From Myxococcales bacterium (GTDB taxonomy: Bacteria > Myxococcota_A > Polyangia > Haliangiales > Haliangiaceae), in contig JAQBQE010000063.1 of the NCBI GenBank assembly GCA_028287135.1, positions 62,001 to 126,000 on the forward strand: a stretch of DNA of 64,000 nucleotides, in the 5' to 3' direction. Each line of letters opens with the position of its first letter. Positions within the stretch are counted from its first letter, which is position 1. This document shows positions 25,872 to 34,328 of the stretch, piece by piece. A model generated the notes under the pieces. That model saw nothing but the letters and a program-made list of their open reading frames with translations. It was not told the origin of the DNA and did no database searches. A program made the translations under genes and the position numbers.

Positions 25872-26740
25872 AGCTCCGCATCGCATCGTGCAAGACCCTG
25901 CCGGAGGTCGACGTCGATGCCGCGCCGCTCGCGACCGCGCTGGCCGCCGCCGGGTTCGATGCCGAGGTCGTCGCGTGGGACGATCCGACGATCGACTGGA
26001 CCCTGCCGGTCCCCACGATCCTGCGCTCGACCTGGAACTACGCCCTCGACGTCGGCGGCTTCCTCGACTGGATCGATCTCGTCAGCGAGCGGTCGCCGCT
26101 GTGGAATCCACGCGAGATCGTGCATGGCAACGTCCACAAGCGATACCTGGTCGAGCTCGCGGACCGCGGCGTTCCGGTCGTTCCGACCACGATCGTCGAG
26201 CGCGGGGACACGGTCGATCTGACGGCGGTCGCCGCTGGGTTCGGGACCCAGCGCATCGTGATCAAGCCCGAGGTCGGAGCGGGATCCATGGGCACCCGGG
26301 TGTTCACGATCGGCGGGGCGCCGACCAACCCGACCCCGCACTCCCACCTCGCGGCTCTGACGTCACGCGGCGCTGCGCTGATCCAGCCGTACGTCGCATC
26401 GGTCGACGGCTACGGCGAGCGGTCGTTCGTGTGGATCGACGGCGAGCTGACCCACGCGATCCGCAAGACGCCGCGATTCGCCGGAGATATCGAGAGGATC
26501 GAGGGACCGTTCCCGATCGCCGACGACGAGCGCGCGGTCGCCGAGGCCGCTCTCGCGCCGGTCGCCGCTCGCATCCTCTATGGCCGCGTCGACCTCGCAC
26601 GAGACGATGCCGGGCGGCCGATGGTCATGGAGCTCGAGCTCGTCGAGCCGTCGCTGTTCTTCGCCCGCCAGCCGGGCTCGGCCGATCGCTACGCCGCAGG
26701 GTTGCGCCGGCGCCTCGCTCCCGGTCACGATCCGCGGTGA
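25868..26740 (+). CDS. RimK-like ATP-grasp ligase
   Basis: The 290-residue protein starts at a GTG that overlaps the upstream stop (GTGA). It has a short Rossmann-like preamble, then IVIKPEVGAGSMGTRVF near 134-150, which is the ATP-grasp Lys/Gly-rich loop, IQPYVASVDGYGERSFVWIDGEL near 175-195 and the metal-binding end MVMELELVEPSLFF near 257-270. ATP-grasp ligases join a carboxylate to an amine or thiol through an acyl phosphate. The closest types I recall are the cycloserine-pathway DcsG-like and glutathione-synthetase-like proteins. The substrates are unknown. Confidence 0.75.
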   Translation: MKLRIASCKTLPEVDVDAAPLATALAAAGFDAEVVAWDDPTIDWTLPVPTILRSTWNYALDVGGFLDWIDLVSERSPLWNPREIVHGNVHKRYLVELADRGVPVVPTTIVERGDTVDLTAVAAGFGTQRIVIKPEVGAGSMGTRVFTIGGAPTNPTPHSHLAALTSRGAALIQPYVASVDGYGERSFVWIDGELTHAIRKTPRFAGDIERIEGPFPIADDERAVAEAALAPVAARILYGRVDLARDDAGRPMVMELELVEPSLFFARQPGSADRYAAGLRRRLAPGHDPR

Positions 26741-27027
26741 TGAAACACCTTCTAGCGATCGTGGGTTTCGTGTTCGTTGTCGGCTGCGGCAGCAAGGGCG
26801 GCGGCGACAAGATCATCTCGGACTACACCGGCCTCAAGGACCGGATGTGCAAGTGCGCCGACAAGGCGTGCGCCGAGAAGGTCACGGCGGATGCCGTCGA
26901 GTGGATGGGCACGATGGAGAAGGAGATGAAGAACACGAAGCCCACCAAGGAGCAGGACGAGAAGTTCGACAAGATCGACGACGAGATGAAGGCGTGCGCC
27001 AAGAAGCTCGGCGCCGAAGGCCTCTGA
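26740..27027 (+). CDS. small Cys-containing lipoprotein
   Basis: The 95-residue protein has a signal MKHLLAIVGFVFVVGC ending in a lipobox Cys16, followed by a Gly-rich linker and a highly charged helical domain with CKCADKAC and a later Cys, perhaps two disulfides. The ATG overlaps the upstream stop by one base (TGATG). It is Lys- and Glu-rich, unlike the Arg-rich neighbours. The function is unknown. It is probably anchored facing the periplasm. Confidence 0.7.
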   Translation: MKHLLAIVGFVFVVGCGSKGGGDKIISDYTGLKDRMCKCADKACAEKVTADAVEWMGTMEKEMKNTKPTKEQDEKFDKIDDEMKACAKKLGAEGL

Positions 27028-27039
27028 TCCACGCCTAGC

Positions 27040-27885
27040 TCAGGCGGCGAGCTGGCTCGCGAGCCGGTCGATCGCATCGATCGTCCAGGCGCCGTACCAG
27101 AACAGATCCTTGCCGCTGACCCGCACCACCTGCGCGGACGGCAACGCATCCCGCAGCGTCGCCTCGTCGTCCGAGGAGAATGCATGCGGCTCGTCAGGGA
27201 GGATCACCAGATCCGGCGTCCGACGCTGGACCTCGGCGAGCGTGATCCGCGGATAGCGCTCGTCGCGTCCCGCGGCGTCCTGGGGCGCCGACTTGCCGAG
27301 ATCCGCGGCGAGCGGATACAGCCGCAGGCGATCGCTGAACACGTTGGCGATGCCGACCTGCGCGAGCACATCGGACCCGAAGGTGTCGGCGTTGAGCGTC
27401 ATCAGCGGATCCATCCAGATCGGGATGAAGGCGCGGCGGCTCGGCTGCGAGGCCCCGGCGAGCTGATAGCCACGCTTGATCAGCGCACGCGCCGGGGCCG
27501 ACTCAGCCACGCCGAGAATCCGCGCGAGTCGCGCGAGATGCGCCACGCCCTGCTCGACCCGGCGCGGCAGGGACACCAGCACAGGAATTCGAGCGGCGGC
27601 GAGCGCCTCGAGCGCCGCCCGGGTGTTCTCCTCCTTGTTCGCAATCACCAGCTGCGGTGACAGCGCGATCACCGCATCGACATCGACGTTCTTGGTCCCG
27701 CCCACGGTGGGCAGTGAGGCCGCCTCCGGGCTCTCGCAATACGTCGTGCGGCCGACGAGCGAGCCGACGGCGCCGAGCGCGATCACGTTGTACGTGTCAC
27801 TCGGGACCAGCGACACGACACGTCGCGGGGGCTGCCCGAACCGGAGCTTGCGTCCCAGATCGTCTACTACCTCGAGGGTCGGCAC
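27040..27885 (-). CDS. BtuF-like metal/cobalamin receptor without signal peptide
   Basis: The 281-residue protein has the helical-backbone receptor fold of BtuF/FhuD-type binding proteins: RVVSLVPSDTYNVIALGA, TKNVDVDAVIALSPQLVIANKEE, TLNADTFGSDVLAQVGIANVF and a closing YPRITLAEVQRRTPDLVILPDEP. The family normally binds cobalamin, haem or siderophores in the periplasm, but no signal peptide or lipobox is visible. An ATG at 27906 is possible, but the GTG at 27885 has TATACC 6 bases upstream and gives the usual family N-terminus. No permease or ATPase is nearby. Confidence 0.75.
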   Translation of the reverse strand: MPTLEVVDDLGRKLRFGQPPRRVVSLVPSDTYNVIALGAVGSLVGRTTYCESPEAASLPTVGGTKNVDVDAVIALSPQLVIANKEENTRAALEALAAARIPVLVSLPRRVEQGVAHLARLARILGVAESAPARALIKRGYQLAGASQPSRRAFIPIWMDPLMTLNADTFGSDVLAQVGIANVFSDRLRLYPLAADLGKSAPQDAAGRDERYPRITLAEVQRRTPDLVILPDEPHAFSSDDEATLRDALPSAQVVRVSGKDLFWYGAWTIDAIDRLASQLAA

Positions 27886-27891
27886 GAGAGA

Positions 27892-27897
27892 GGTATA
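27892..27897 (-). promoter_or_regulatory. -10 hexamer TATACC, leaderless-type
   Basis: On the minus strand TATACC is 6 bases before the GTG at 27885 of the BtuF-like gene. Confidence 0.4.
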
Positions 27898-27908
27898 CCT
27901 CGTCATGC

Positions 27909-27914
27909 TAAGGT
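27909..27914 (+). promoter_or_regulatory. -10 hexamer TAAGGT, leaderless-type
   Basis: TAAGGT is 6 bases before the GTG at 27921. Confidence 0.5.
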
Positions 27915-27920
27915 CGCGAC

Positions 27921-28280
27921 GTGGCCACCCAGGCTGAAGATGAGCTCGTCACGCAGGCGTTCAACGCCGACAAGCACGAGGAGCTCGCGCGCGCGATCGA
28001 GCAGCTGTCCCCCGAGGAGGCGGCCTTCTTCGTGGACAAGCTCGAGGCAGCGATCCGCAAGCGCAAGATCCAGATCTCCGGCTATCTCGCCTCGATGCTG
28101 ATCTGGGTCCTCGCGATGATGTTCGGCCTGGTCTATTACGGAACGCACGACGGGTTCACCGGGTGGGTGTTCCTGCTGCCGTTCGCCCTCGTCGGCCTCA
28201 CGTTGTTCGTGTTCGGCAAGTGGGCGGCGAAGGTGGGTGCGAAGGCCGTCACGCGCCCGGCGCCTGCTCCACCGAAATAG
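27921..28280 (+). CDS. small membrane protein with helical N-terminus
   Basis: The 119-residue protein has an acidic helical N-terminal half (residues 1-52, ELVTQAFNADKHEELARAIE and similar), then two transmembrane helices at about 54-74 and 81-101, and a short Pro/Ala tail. Both termini are probably cytoplasmic. The start is a GTG with TAAGGT 6 bases upstream. The function is unknown. It is divergent from the BtuF-like gene. Confidence 0.7.
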   Translation: MATQAEDELVTQAFNADKHEELARAIEQLSPEEAAFFVDKLEAAIRKRKIQISGYLASMLIWVLAMMFGLVYYGTHDGFTGWVFLLPFALVGLTLFVFGKWAAKVGAKAVTRPAPAPPK

Positions 28281-28303
28281 GCCGAGCCGGATCGGCAGCG
28301 GGG

Positions 28304-28309
28304 TATGCT
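28304..28309 (+). promoter_or_regulatory. -10 hexamer TATGCT, leaderless-type
   Basis: TATGCT is 7 bases before the ATG at 28317 of the first sugar-dehydrogenase-like gene, the same spacing as at its two paralogues. Confidence 0.5.
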
Positions 28310-28316
28310 GCCGGCG

Positions 28317-29549
28317 ATGAGGTTGTTCGCCGTTGCCCTCGTGCTGTGTGCCGCGTGCGGAGATGGGGACAAGACGCCGAAGGACGCAGCGAGCTACCCG
28401 ACGATCGATGCGCCGACCCTCGCGGCGTGCGCGACCCCGGTCAACGGCACCACGCTCAGGCTGACACCCGCCGGCACGGTCGACGACGCGGCGATGCTGG
28501 TGGTGTCCCCCGCGGGTGACCTGAGGCGGTTCGTGGTCGAGCAGACCGGCAGGATCCGGGTGTTCGAGGACGAGCAGCTCCTGCCGGTTCCCTTCCTCGA
28601 CCTCAGCGACCTGGTCTCCGTCGGGAGCGAGAGCGGCTTGCTCGGTCTCGCGTTTCACCCCGAGTACGCGGGCAACGGATTGTTCTTCGTCTTCTACACG
28701 ACCTCGGACGCCAACGTCGTCGCGCGCTGCTCGGTCAGCGCCGATCGCAACATCGCGAAGCCAAGCTGCACGCCGATCCTCTCGATTCCCGACTTCGCCG
28801 GCAATCACAACGGCGGGATGATGGAGTTCGGCAAGGACGGCTTCCTGTACATCGGCACCGGCGACGGCGGCGCAGGCGGCGATCCGCGGCGCAACGGACA
28901 GAACCGGGATGCGCTGCTCGGAAAGCTCCTGCGGATCGACGTCGATCGTCGCGATGCAGGCAAGGAGTACGCGAGTCCGCCGACCAATCCCTTCTTCGCT
29001 GGCGGCGGCGCCCCGGAGGTCTTCATCATCGGCGTTCGCAATCCCTGGCGGTGGTCGTTCGACAAGCTGACCGGTGATCTGTGGATCGGGGATGTCGGCC
29101 AGCAGAAGATCGAGGAGCTCCACGTGCTGGCCTCGGGCCAGCAAGCCGGGAAGAACCTCGGCTGGAGCATCTACGAGGGCGACCAATGCTGCGCGACCGT
29201 CCAGGGTCTGTGCGAGCAGAGCGCGCCGCAGCAACCGTGCGACGACACCGGGCTCACCCTGCCCCAGGATCAACGGACGCACGCGGACGGCTGGATCTCG
29301 ATCATCGCCGGTGAGGTCTACCGAGGAACCTGCTTCCCCGATCTCGTCGGCTGGCACTTCTACACCGACCACACCGGCGGGCAGCGTGGGCTGTGGAAGG
29401 CGCGGCTCGAGGCGAACGGCACGCTCGAGATCGTGGACACCGGCATCGACCCGCCCGCCGGCGTTGCGAGCATCCATGCCGACGCGCGCGGTGAGCTGTA
29501 CCTGACGACGATCGACCGTGCGATCTATCGCCTGGAAGCGGCCCCCTGA
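28317..29549 (+). CDS. sorbosone/glucose dehydrogenase-like lipoprotein, copy 1
   Basis: The 410-residue protein has a lipoprotein signal MRLFAVALVLCAAC and a six-bladed beta-propeller domain of the PQQ-type soluble aldose (sorbosone) dehydrogenase family. Motifs are GLLGLAFHPEYAGNG, NHNGGMMEFGKDGFLYIGTG, GDGGAGGDP and RNPWRWSFD, with a likely catalytic His in the NHNGG segment. A Cys-rich insert (DQCCATVQGLC) may form disulfides. The family oxidises sugars in the periplasm using PQQ, but the cofactor here is inferred. The start at 28317 is favoured over 28305 because of the signal peptide and promoter. It is one of three tandem paralogues. Confidence 0.85.
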   Translation: MRLFAVALVLCAACGDGDKTPKDAASYPTIDAPTLAACATPVNGTTLRLTPAGTVDDAAMLVVSPAGDLRRFVVEQTGRIRVFEDEQLLPVPFLDLSDLVSVGSESGLLGLAFHPEYAGNGLFFVFYTTSDANVVARCSVSADRNIAKPSCTPILSIPDFAGNHNGGMMEFGKDGFLYIGTGDGGAGGDPRRNGQNRDALLGKLLRIDVDRRDAGKEYASPPTNPFFAGGGAPEVFIIGVRNPWRWSFDKLTGDLWIGDVGQQKIEELHVLASGQQAGKNLGWSIYEGDQCCATVQGLCEQSAPQQPCDDTGLTLPQDQRTHADGWISIIAGEVYRGTCFPDLVGWHFYTDHTGGQRGLWKARLEANGTLEIVDTGIDPPAGVASIHADARGELYLTTIDRAIYRLEAAP

Positions 29550-29554
29550 CGGCG

Positions 29555-29560
29555 TAGGAT
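29555..29560 (+). promoter_or_regulatory. -10 hexamer TAGGAT, leaderless-type
   Basis: TAGGAT is 7 bases before the ATG at 29568, identical in sequence and spacing to the site at 30786. Confidence 0.55.
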
Positions 29561-29567
29561 GTCGCGC

Positions 29568-30779
29568 ATGCGGCTCCTGTTGAGTGTGGTCCTCGGGCTT
29601 TCAGCGTGCGGTGGCAACACGGACGTGGTCGATGCGGCTCCCGTCCGGCTACCTGGATGCGAGACGCCGATCGCCGGTGGAACGCTTAGCCTGCGGATGG
29701 TCGGCCGGGTCGACGACGCGGCGATGCTGGTCGCTTCCCCGCCGCTCGACCCGCGGCGATTCGTGGTCGAGCAGAGCGGCGCGATCCGGATCTTCGAGGA
29801 CGACGCGCTGCTACCGGCACCGTTCCTCGACGTCTCCCATCAGATCGTCGCGGGCGGTGAGCGCGGACTGCTCGGGCTCGCGTTCCATCCGCAGTACGCG
29901 ACCACTGGTCAGTTCTTCATCTTCTACACGACGAGCACGGCGAACGTCGTCGCCCGGTGCACCGTCAGCGCGGACCGCAACGTCGCCAACCCGGCGTGCA
30001 CGACGGTCCTGTCGATTCCCGACTTCGCCGGCAATCACAACGGCGGGATGATGGAGTTCGGCAAGGACGGCTTTCTGTACATCGGCACCGGGGATGGCGG
30101 CGGCGGAGGAGATCCGCAGCGAACGGCGCAGGACCCGAACCGCCTGCTCGGCAAGATCCTGCGGATCGATGTCGACGGTCGCGACATGGGCAAGGAGTAC
30201 GCGAGCCCACCGACCAACCCGTACGTCGCGGGTGGCGGCGCGCCCGAGGTCTTCATCCTCGGTCTGCGAAATCCGTGGCGGTGGTCCTTCGACAAGGACA
30301 CCGGCGACCTGTGGATCGGCGACGTCGGTCAGGGCCAGGTCGAGGAGCTCACCGTGCTGCGTGCCGGCGAGCAGCTCGGCAAGAACCTCGGCTGGAGCAT
30401 CTACGAGGGCGCGAGTTGCTGCATGACCCAGGGTGATCGCTGCTCCCAGACCGGAAACCAGGCCGCGTGCAACCCCACCGGTCTCGTGATGCCGCAGGAC
30501 AAGCACTCCCACGCCGAGGGCTGGATCTCGATCATCGCCGGCGAGGTCTATCGAGGCACTTGCTACACCGACATGGTCGGCTGGCACTTCTACACGGACT
30601 ACGCGTCGCAGAATGCGGGCCTGTGGAAGGCGCGGCTCGAGGCCGACAACAGCCTCGAGGTCGTCCACACCGGGCTGTCTCTGCCCAACGGAACGGCAAG
30701 CATCCACGCCGATTCGCGCGGAGAGCTGTTCCTGACGACGCTCAGCAACCACATCTATCACATCGAAGCTGGGCCCTGA
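29568..30779 (+). CDS. sorbosone/glucose dehydrogenase-like lipoprotein, copy 2
   Basis: The 403-residue paralogue of the neighbours has a short lipoprotein signal (MRLLLSVVLGLSAC) and the same propeller motifs: GLLGLAFHPQYATTG, NHNGGMMEFGKDGFLYIGTG, GDGGGGGDP, RNPWRWSFDKDTGDLWIGD. The Cys-rich insert is SCCMTQGDRC. The start was moved from an upstream ATG at 29559, which lies inside the TAGGAT hexamer, to 29568. The protein probably sits on the periplasmic side and oxidises a sugar or aldehyde. It may differ from its paralogues in substrate range. Confidence 0.85.
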   Translation: MRLLLSVVLGLSACGGNTDVVDAAPVRLPGCETPIAGGTLSLRMVGRVDDAAMLVASPPLDPRRFVVEQSGAIRIFEDDALLPAPFLDVSHQIVAGGERGLLGLAFHPQYATTGQFFIFYTTSTANVVARCTVSADRNVANPACTTVLSIPDFAGNHNGGMMEFGKDGFLYIGTGDGGGGGDPQRTAQDPNRLLGKILRIDVDGRDMGKEYASPPTNPYVAGGGAPEVFILGLRNPWRWSFDKDTGDLWIGDVGQGQVEELTVLRAGEQLGKNLGWSIYEGASCCMTQGDRCSQTGNQAACNPTGLVMPQDKHSHAEGWISIIAGEVYRGTCYTDMVGWHFYTDYASQNAGLWKARLEADNSLEVVHTGLSLPNGTASIHADSRGELFLTTLSNHIYHIEAGP

Positions 30780-30785
30780 CCCGGG

Positions 30786-30791
30786 TAGGAT
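30786..30791 (+). promoter_or_regulatory. -10 hexamer TAGGAT, leaderless-type
   Basis: TAGGAT is 7 bases before the ATG at 30799. Confidence 0.55.
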
Positions 30792-30798
30792 GTGACGC

Positions 30799-32100
30799 AT
30801 GCGGACCCTGGCATGCGCCCTCCTCCTCCTCGCGGCGTGCAGCGATTCCAAGAACGGCCCCAAGGACGCGCCGAGCAACGGCGATGGCCAGCCGGGTGAT
30901 GGCGCGACCGCCGATGCACCCGCCTGCGAGCCTGCCCCGCTCGCTGCGTGCGGGACGCCGGTCTCCGGGTCGAACGTCACGCTGCGCCGGATCATGCCGA
31001 ATGTCGCCGGTGCACCGCTGCTCGTCACCTCACCGAAGAACGATCCGCGGATGTTCATCGTCGAGCGCAGCGGCCTGATCTACGTCTACGAGAACGAGGT
31101 CAAGCGAGCGACGCCGTTCCTCGATGTCTCGGGCTCGATCGCAGCCGGTGGCGAGCAAGGTCTGCTCGGGCTCGCGTTCCATCCCTCGTACGGATGCAAC
31201 GGCGAGTTCTTCATCTTCTACACGACCAATGCATCGAACATCGTCGCGCGCTGCACGGTCAGCACGGCCGATCCGAACGTCGCGAACCCGACCTGCACCC
31301 CGATCCTGACCATCCCGGACTTCGCCAGTAACCATAACGGCGGGATGATGGAGTTCGGTCCGGACGGCTTCCTCTACATCGGAACCGGCGACGGTGGCGG
31401 TGGTGGCGACCCGCGCCGCAACGGCCAGTCGCTGACGAACGGCTCGCCGCAGGCGAACAGCATCGCGCTGCTCGGCAAGATGCTGCGGATCGACGTCAAC
31501 ACGAAGGCGCCGGGCAAGGAGTACGGGATCCCGCCGACGAACCCGTTCGCCGCCGGTGGCGGTGCGCCCGAGATCTTCCTGATCGGCCTGCGCAATCCGT
31601 GGCGGTGGTCGTTCGACAAGGGCACCGGCGATCTATGGATCGGCGACGTCGGCCAGGTAGCGACGGAGGAGCTCACCGTCCTCAAGGCCGGCGAGCAGGC
31701 AGGCAAGAACCTTGGATGGAGCGTGTTCGAAGGCAACGGCTGCTGCCTCACGCAGGGCGACAAGTGCGACCAGAACGGCAGCCAGGCCGCCTGCGACATG
31801 ACCAACAAGGTGTTCCCGCAGAACACGCGATCGCATCCCACGTGGATCTCGATCATCGCGGGCGAGACCTATCGCGGCACGTGTTACCCCGACCTCGTGG
31901 GCTGGCACTTCTACACCGACCACTCGGCGCAGGCGGCCGGCCTCCACAAGGCGCGGCTGACGGCGAACGGGACCTTCGAGACCGTTCCCGTCACGGTGAC
32001 GATGCCGAGCGGCGTGTCGAGCATCCACGCGGATGCGCGCGGCGAGCTCTACATGACGACGATCCAGGGCGGTCTGTACCACCTCGAGGCGACACCCTGA
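30799..32100 (+). CDS. sorbosone/glucose dehydrogenase-like lipoprotein, copy 3
   Basis: The 433-residue third copy has the signal MRTLACALLLLAAC, a longer Asp/Ala-rich linker (about residues 20-45), and the propeller motifs GLLGLAFHPSYGCNG, NHNGGMMEFGPDGFLYIGTG, GDGGGGGDP and RNPWRWSFD. It has an insertion SLTNGSPQANS after GDP-RRNGQ that the other copies lack. The Cys insert is GCCLTQGDKC. Its stop codon overlaps the apparent CTG start of the alpha/beta hydrolase, so the two are translationally coupled. Confidence 0.85.
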   Translation: MRTLACALLLLAACSDSKNGPKDAPSNGDGQPGDGATADAPACEPAPLAACGTPVSGSNVTLRRIMPNVAGAPLLVTSPKNDPRMFIVERSGLIYVYENEVKRATPFLDVSGSIAAGGEQGLLGLAFHPSYGCNGEFFIFYTTNASNIVARCTVSTADPNVANPTCTPILTIPDFASNHNGGMMEFGPDGFLYIGTGDGGGGGDPRRNGQSLTNGSPQANSIALLGKMLRIDVNTKAPGKEYGIPPTNPFAAGGGAPEIFLIGLRNPWRWSFDKGTGDLWIGDVGQVATEELTVLKAGEQAGKNLGWSVFEGNGCCLTQGDKCDQNGSQAACDMTNKVFPQNTRSHPTWISIIAGETYRGTCYPDLVGWHFYTDHSAQAAGLHKARLTANGTFETVPVTVTMPSGVSSIHADARGELYMTTIQGGLYHLEATP

Positions 32101-32969
32101 AGTCGCGAAGGCTGACGCTCGCGACCGGCATCGACGCGCACGCGCTCGAATGGGACGCACCGGGTGAGCTGACCTACGTCCTCGTCCATGGCTTCACGGA
32201 CCTCGGCTACGGCTGGCGTCAGGTCGCCGAGCGGCTCGCTCCGCATGCACACGTGATCGCCCCCGATCAACGCGGGCATGGCGACACCGCGCGGATCGGG
32301 GCCGGCGGCTACTACCACTTCATGGACTACGTCGCCGATCTGGATGACGTGATCACCCAGCTTGCACGGCGGCAGGTGATCCTCGTCGGTCACTCGATGG
32401 GCGGCAGCGTGTGCGGTTACTACGCAGGCACCCGCCCCGCTCGCCTCACCGCGCTCGCTCTGATCGAGGGCCTCGGCCCGCCCGACATGTCCGCGCTCGA
32501 TGGCCCCGACCGCACCGCGAGCTGGATCGATGCGTGGCGCACCATGCGAGCAAAGCCCCAGAGCCCGATGGCGTTCGACGAGGCGGTCCGCCGGCTGCGC
32601 AAGTTCGACCACCTGCTCGACGAGCCCCTCGCGCGCGATCTCGCCGAGCACGGGACGCGCGCGGTGGACGGTGGCTACGTGTGGAAGCACGACCCTCTCC
32701 ACATGACGATGGGGCCGTACCCGTACCGGCTCGAGACCGCGACCCGGTACTGGCAGCGCGTCACCTGCCCCGTCATGATCGTCGACGGCGCGCAATCGAA
32801 GCTCAACCTGCCGAGCACGGAGCGCGCCGATCGCAGGCGTCACTTCGCATCACATCGTCACGTCGAGATCGCGGAGGCGGGCCATGCGGTGCAGCGCCAC
32901 CAGCCCGCCGTGCTCGCAGATCTGCTGCTCGAGCTCAGCCCGTCGCGTCAGGGACGACCGGCACCTTGA
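32097..32969 (+). CDS. alpha/beta hydrolase with apparent CTG start
   Basis: The 290-residue hydrolase has the oxyanion region VLVHGFTDLGYGW near 24-36, the nucleophile elbow GHSMGGS near 99-105 (Ser101), an acid in MIVDGAQSKL and a catalytic His in EAGHAVQRHQP near 262. It should hydrolyse an ester, lactone or amide. The frame has no ATG, GTG or TTG between the upstream stop and the HG motif. The only start-like codon at the boundary is CTG at 32097, which overlaps the preceding stop as CTGA, mimicking the ATGA overlaps elsewhere. The end overlaps the opposing kinase gene by 35 bases. Confidence 0.75.
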   Translation: MKSRRLTLATGIDAHALEWDAPGELTYVLVHGFTDLGYGWRQVAERLAPHAHVIAPDQRGHGDTARIGAGGYYHFMDYVADLDDVITQLARRQVILVGHSMGGSVCGYYAGTRPARLTALALIEGLGPPDMSALDGPDRTASWIDAWRTMRAKPQSPMAFDEAVRRLRKFDHLLDEPLARDLAEHGTRAVDGGYVWKHDPLHMTMGPYPYRLETATRYWQRVTCPVMIVDGAQSKLNLPSTERADRRRHFASHRHVEIAEAGHAVQRHQPAVLADLLLELSPSRQGRPAP

Positions 32970-34311
32970 TCTGCGCGGTACGACGGCCTCGCCACAGCAG
33001 CGGCACGATCACGCGGAACGTCGAGCCCTTGTTGACCACCGAGTCGAGCTCGAGCTTGGCAGCGAGCAGATCGGCGAGCTGCGCCACCAGCGCGAGGCCG
33101 AGCCCGACGCCACCGAAGCCCTTCTCGTCGCCACCCGCGCCCTGACGGAACGGCTCGAAGATCCGCTCGCGATCTTCCGGCGGAATCCCGATCCCGGTGT
33201 CCTCGACCTCGAGCACGACCGAATCGGCGGTCGCGCGCGCGCGGACCTGGACGCGACCACCTTCGGGCGTGAACTTCACCGCGTTCGCGATCAGGTTGAC
33301 GAGCACGTGTGCGAGCCACCGCTCGTCGGACTGGAGCCTGGGCAGGTCCGCCGCGACATCGACGTCGAGCGACAGCTTCTTGGTCCCGATGATCCACGAC
33401 ACCGATGCGGTCACCCGCTCGACGAGCTCCGCGACATCGATCGGCCGCGGTCGCGCGTCGATCTTGCCGGCCTCCGCACGCGTGAGCTGGAGGACGTCGT
33501 CGACGAGCTGCAGCAGCGACTGCGCACTGCGCTTGATCGACGCGCATGCCTCCTTCTGCTTCTCGGTGACCGGGCCGTAGACCCCGGCTGCGATCACGTC
33601 GGAGAGCCCCTGGACGCCATGGATCGGCGTCCGCAGCTCGTGCGTCATCGACGCGACGAACTGACTGCGCTGCGTCGCCGCCTCGATCAGCTGCGCCGTG
33701 CGCCGCTCGAGATCCGCCTCCTTCTTGCGCAACAGGCGCAGGGTCGCCGCCGAGAAGAACGCCGGCACGCCGACGACCAGTGCGACGAAGGCGATCGCCG
33801 TGACCATGTACCCCAGCGTCGGCACCTGACCGGGCGCGCCCGGGACCGGCGTCGGCGGCAGGATGCCGAGCGCCATCATGGCGATCATCGATGCGAACGC
33901 GAGCACGATGCCCGATGCCATCAGGACCGTCACCGCGAGGTTCGACAGCAACGCCAGCGCCGCGATGATGATCACGTACGTCGAGACCAGCGGGCTGTAC
34001 GGCCCACCGGTGAAGTAGATCGCTGCCGTCAGGAGCACGACGTCCGCGGTCAGGTTGAGCGCCTGCGTCGGCAGGACGTAGCGATCGTTCGACAGCGCGA
34101 GCCACGCGACCGAGTTGGTCAGTAGCTTGACCGAGACCAGTGTGATGTACGCCCACTTCCACGGCGTCAGGTCGAAGAACGCTGCTGCACCCGCGAGGAT
34201 CGCGAGCCCGATCGCGACCGCAAAGCCCGTCCAGATCGCGAAGAACAGCTTGGGCCGGTTCACCGGCGCAAGGTTCTCCAGGATCGAGGCGACGAAGCTC
34301 TTCCAGACCAC
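32935..34311 (-). CDS. membrane histidine kinase
   Basis: The 458-residue kinase has about six transmembrane helices in residues 20-190, a short coiled linker (KKEADLERRTAQLIEAATQRS), a HisKA box MTHELRTPIHG with phospho-acceptor His224, and an ATPase domain with NLIANAVKFTPEGG, DTGIGIPPED and FGGVGLGLALV. The membrane domain has no extracytoplasmic sensor, so it may sense within the membrane. The GTG start has TACCAT 6 bases upstream. The single-domain receiver gene just upstream (34329) is the obvious partner. Confidence 0.88.
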   Translation of the reverse strand: MVWKSFVASILENLAPVNRPKLFFAIWTGFAVAIGLAILAGAAAFFDLTPWKWAYITLVSVKLLTNSVAWLALSNDRYVLPTQALNLTADVVLLTAAIYFTGGPYSPLVSTYVIIIAALALLSNLAVTVLMASGIVLAFASMIAMMALGILPPTPVPGAPGQVPTLGYMVTAIAFVALVVGVPAFFSAATLRLLRKKEADLERRTAQLIEAATQRSQFVASMTHELRTPIHGVQGLSDVIAAGVYGPVTEKQKEACASIKRSAQSLLQLVDDVLQLTRAEAGKIDARPRPIDVAELVERVTASVSWIIGTKKLSLDVDVAADLPRLQSDERWLAHVLVNLIANAVKFTPEGGRVQVRARATADSVVLEVEDTGIGIPPEDRERIFEPFRQGAGGDEKGFGGVGLGLALVAQLADLLAAKLELDSVVNKGSTFRVIVPLLWRGRRTAQIKVPVVPDATG

Positions 34312-34317
34312 GTCGCG

Positions 34318-34323
34318 ATGGTA
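34318..34323 (-). promoter_or_regulatory. -10 hexamer TACCAT, leaderless-type
   Basis: On the minus strand TACCAT is 6 bases before the GTG at 34311. It lies in the gap next to the receiver stop codon. Confidence 0.5.
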
Positions 34324-34328
34324 CCGGT

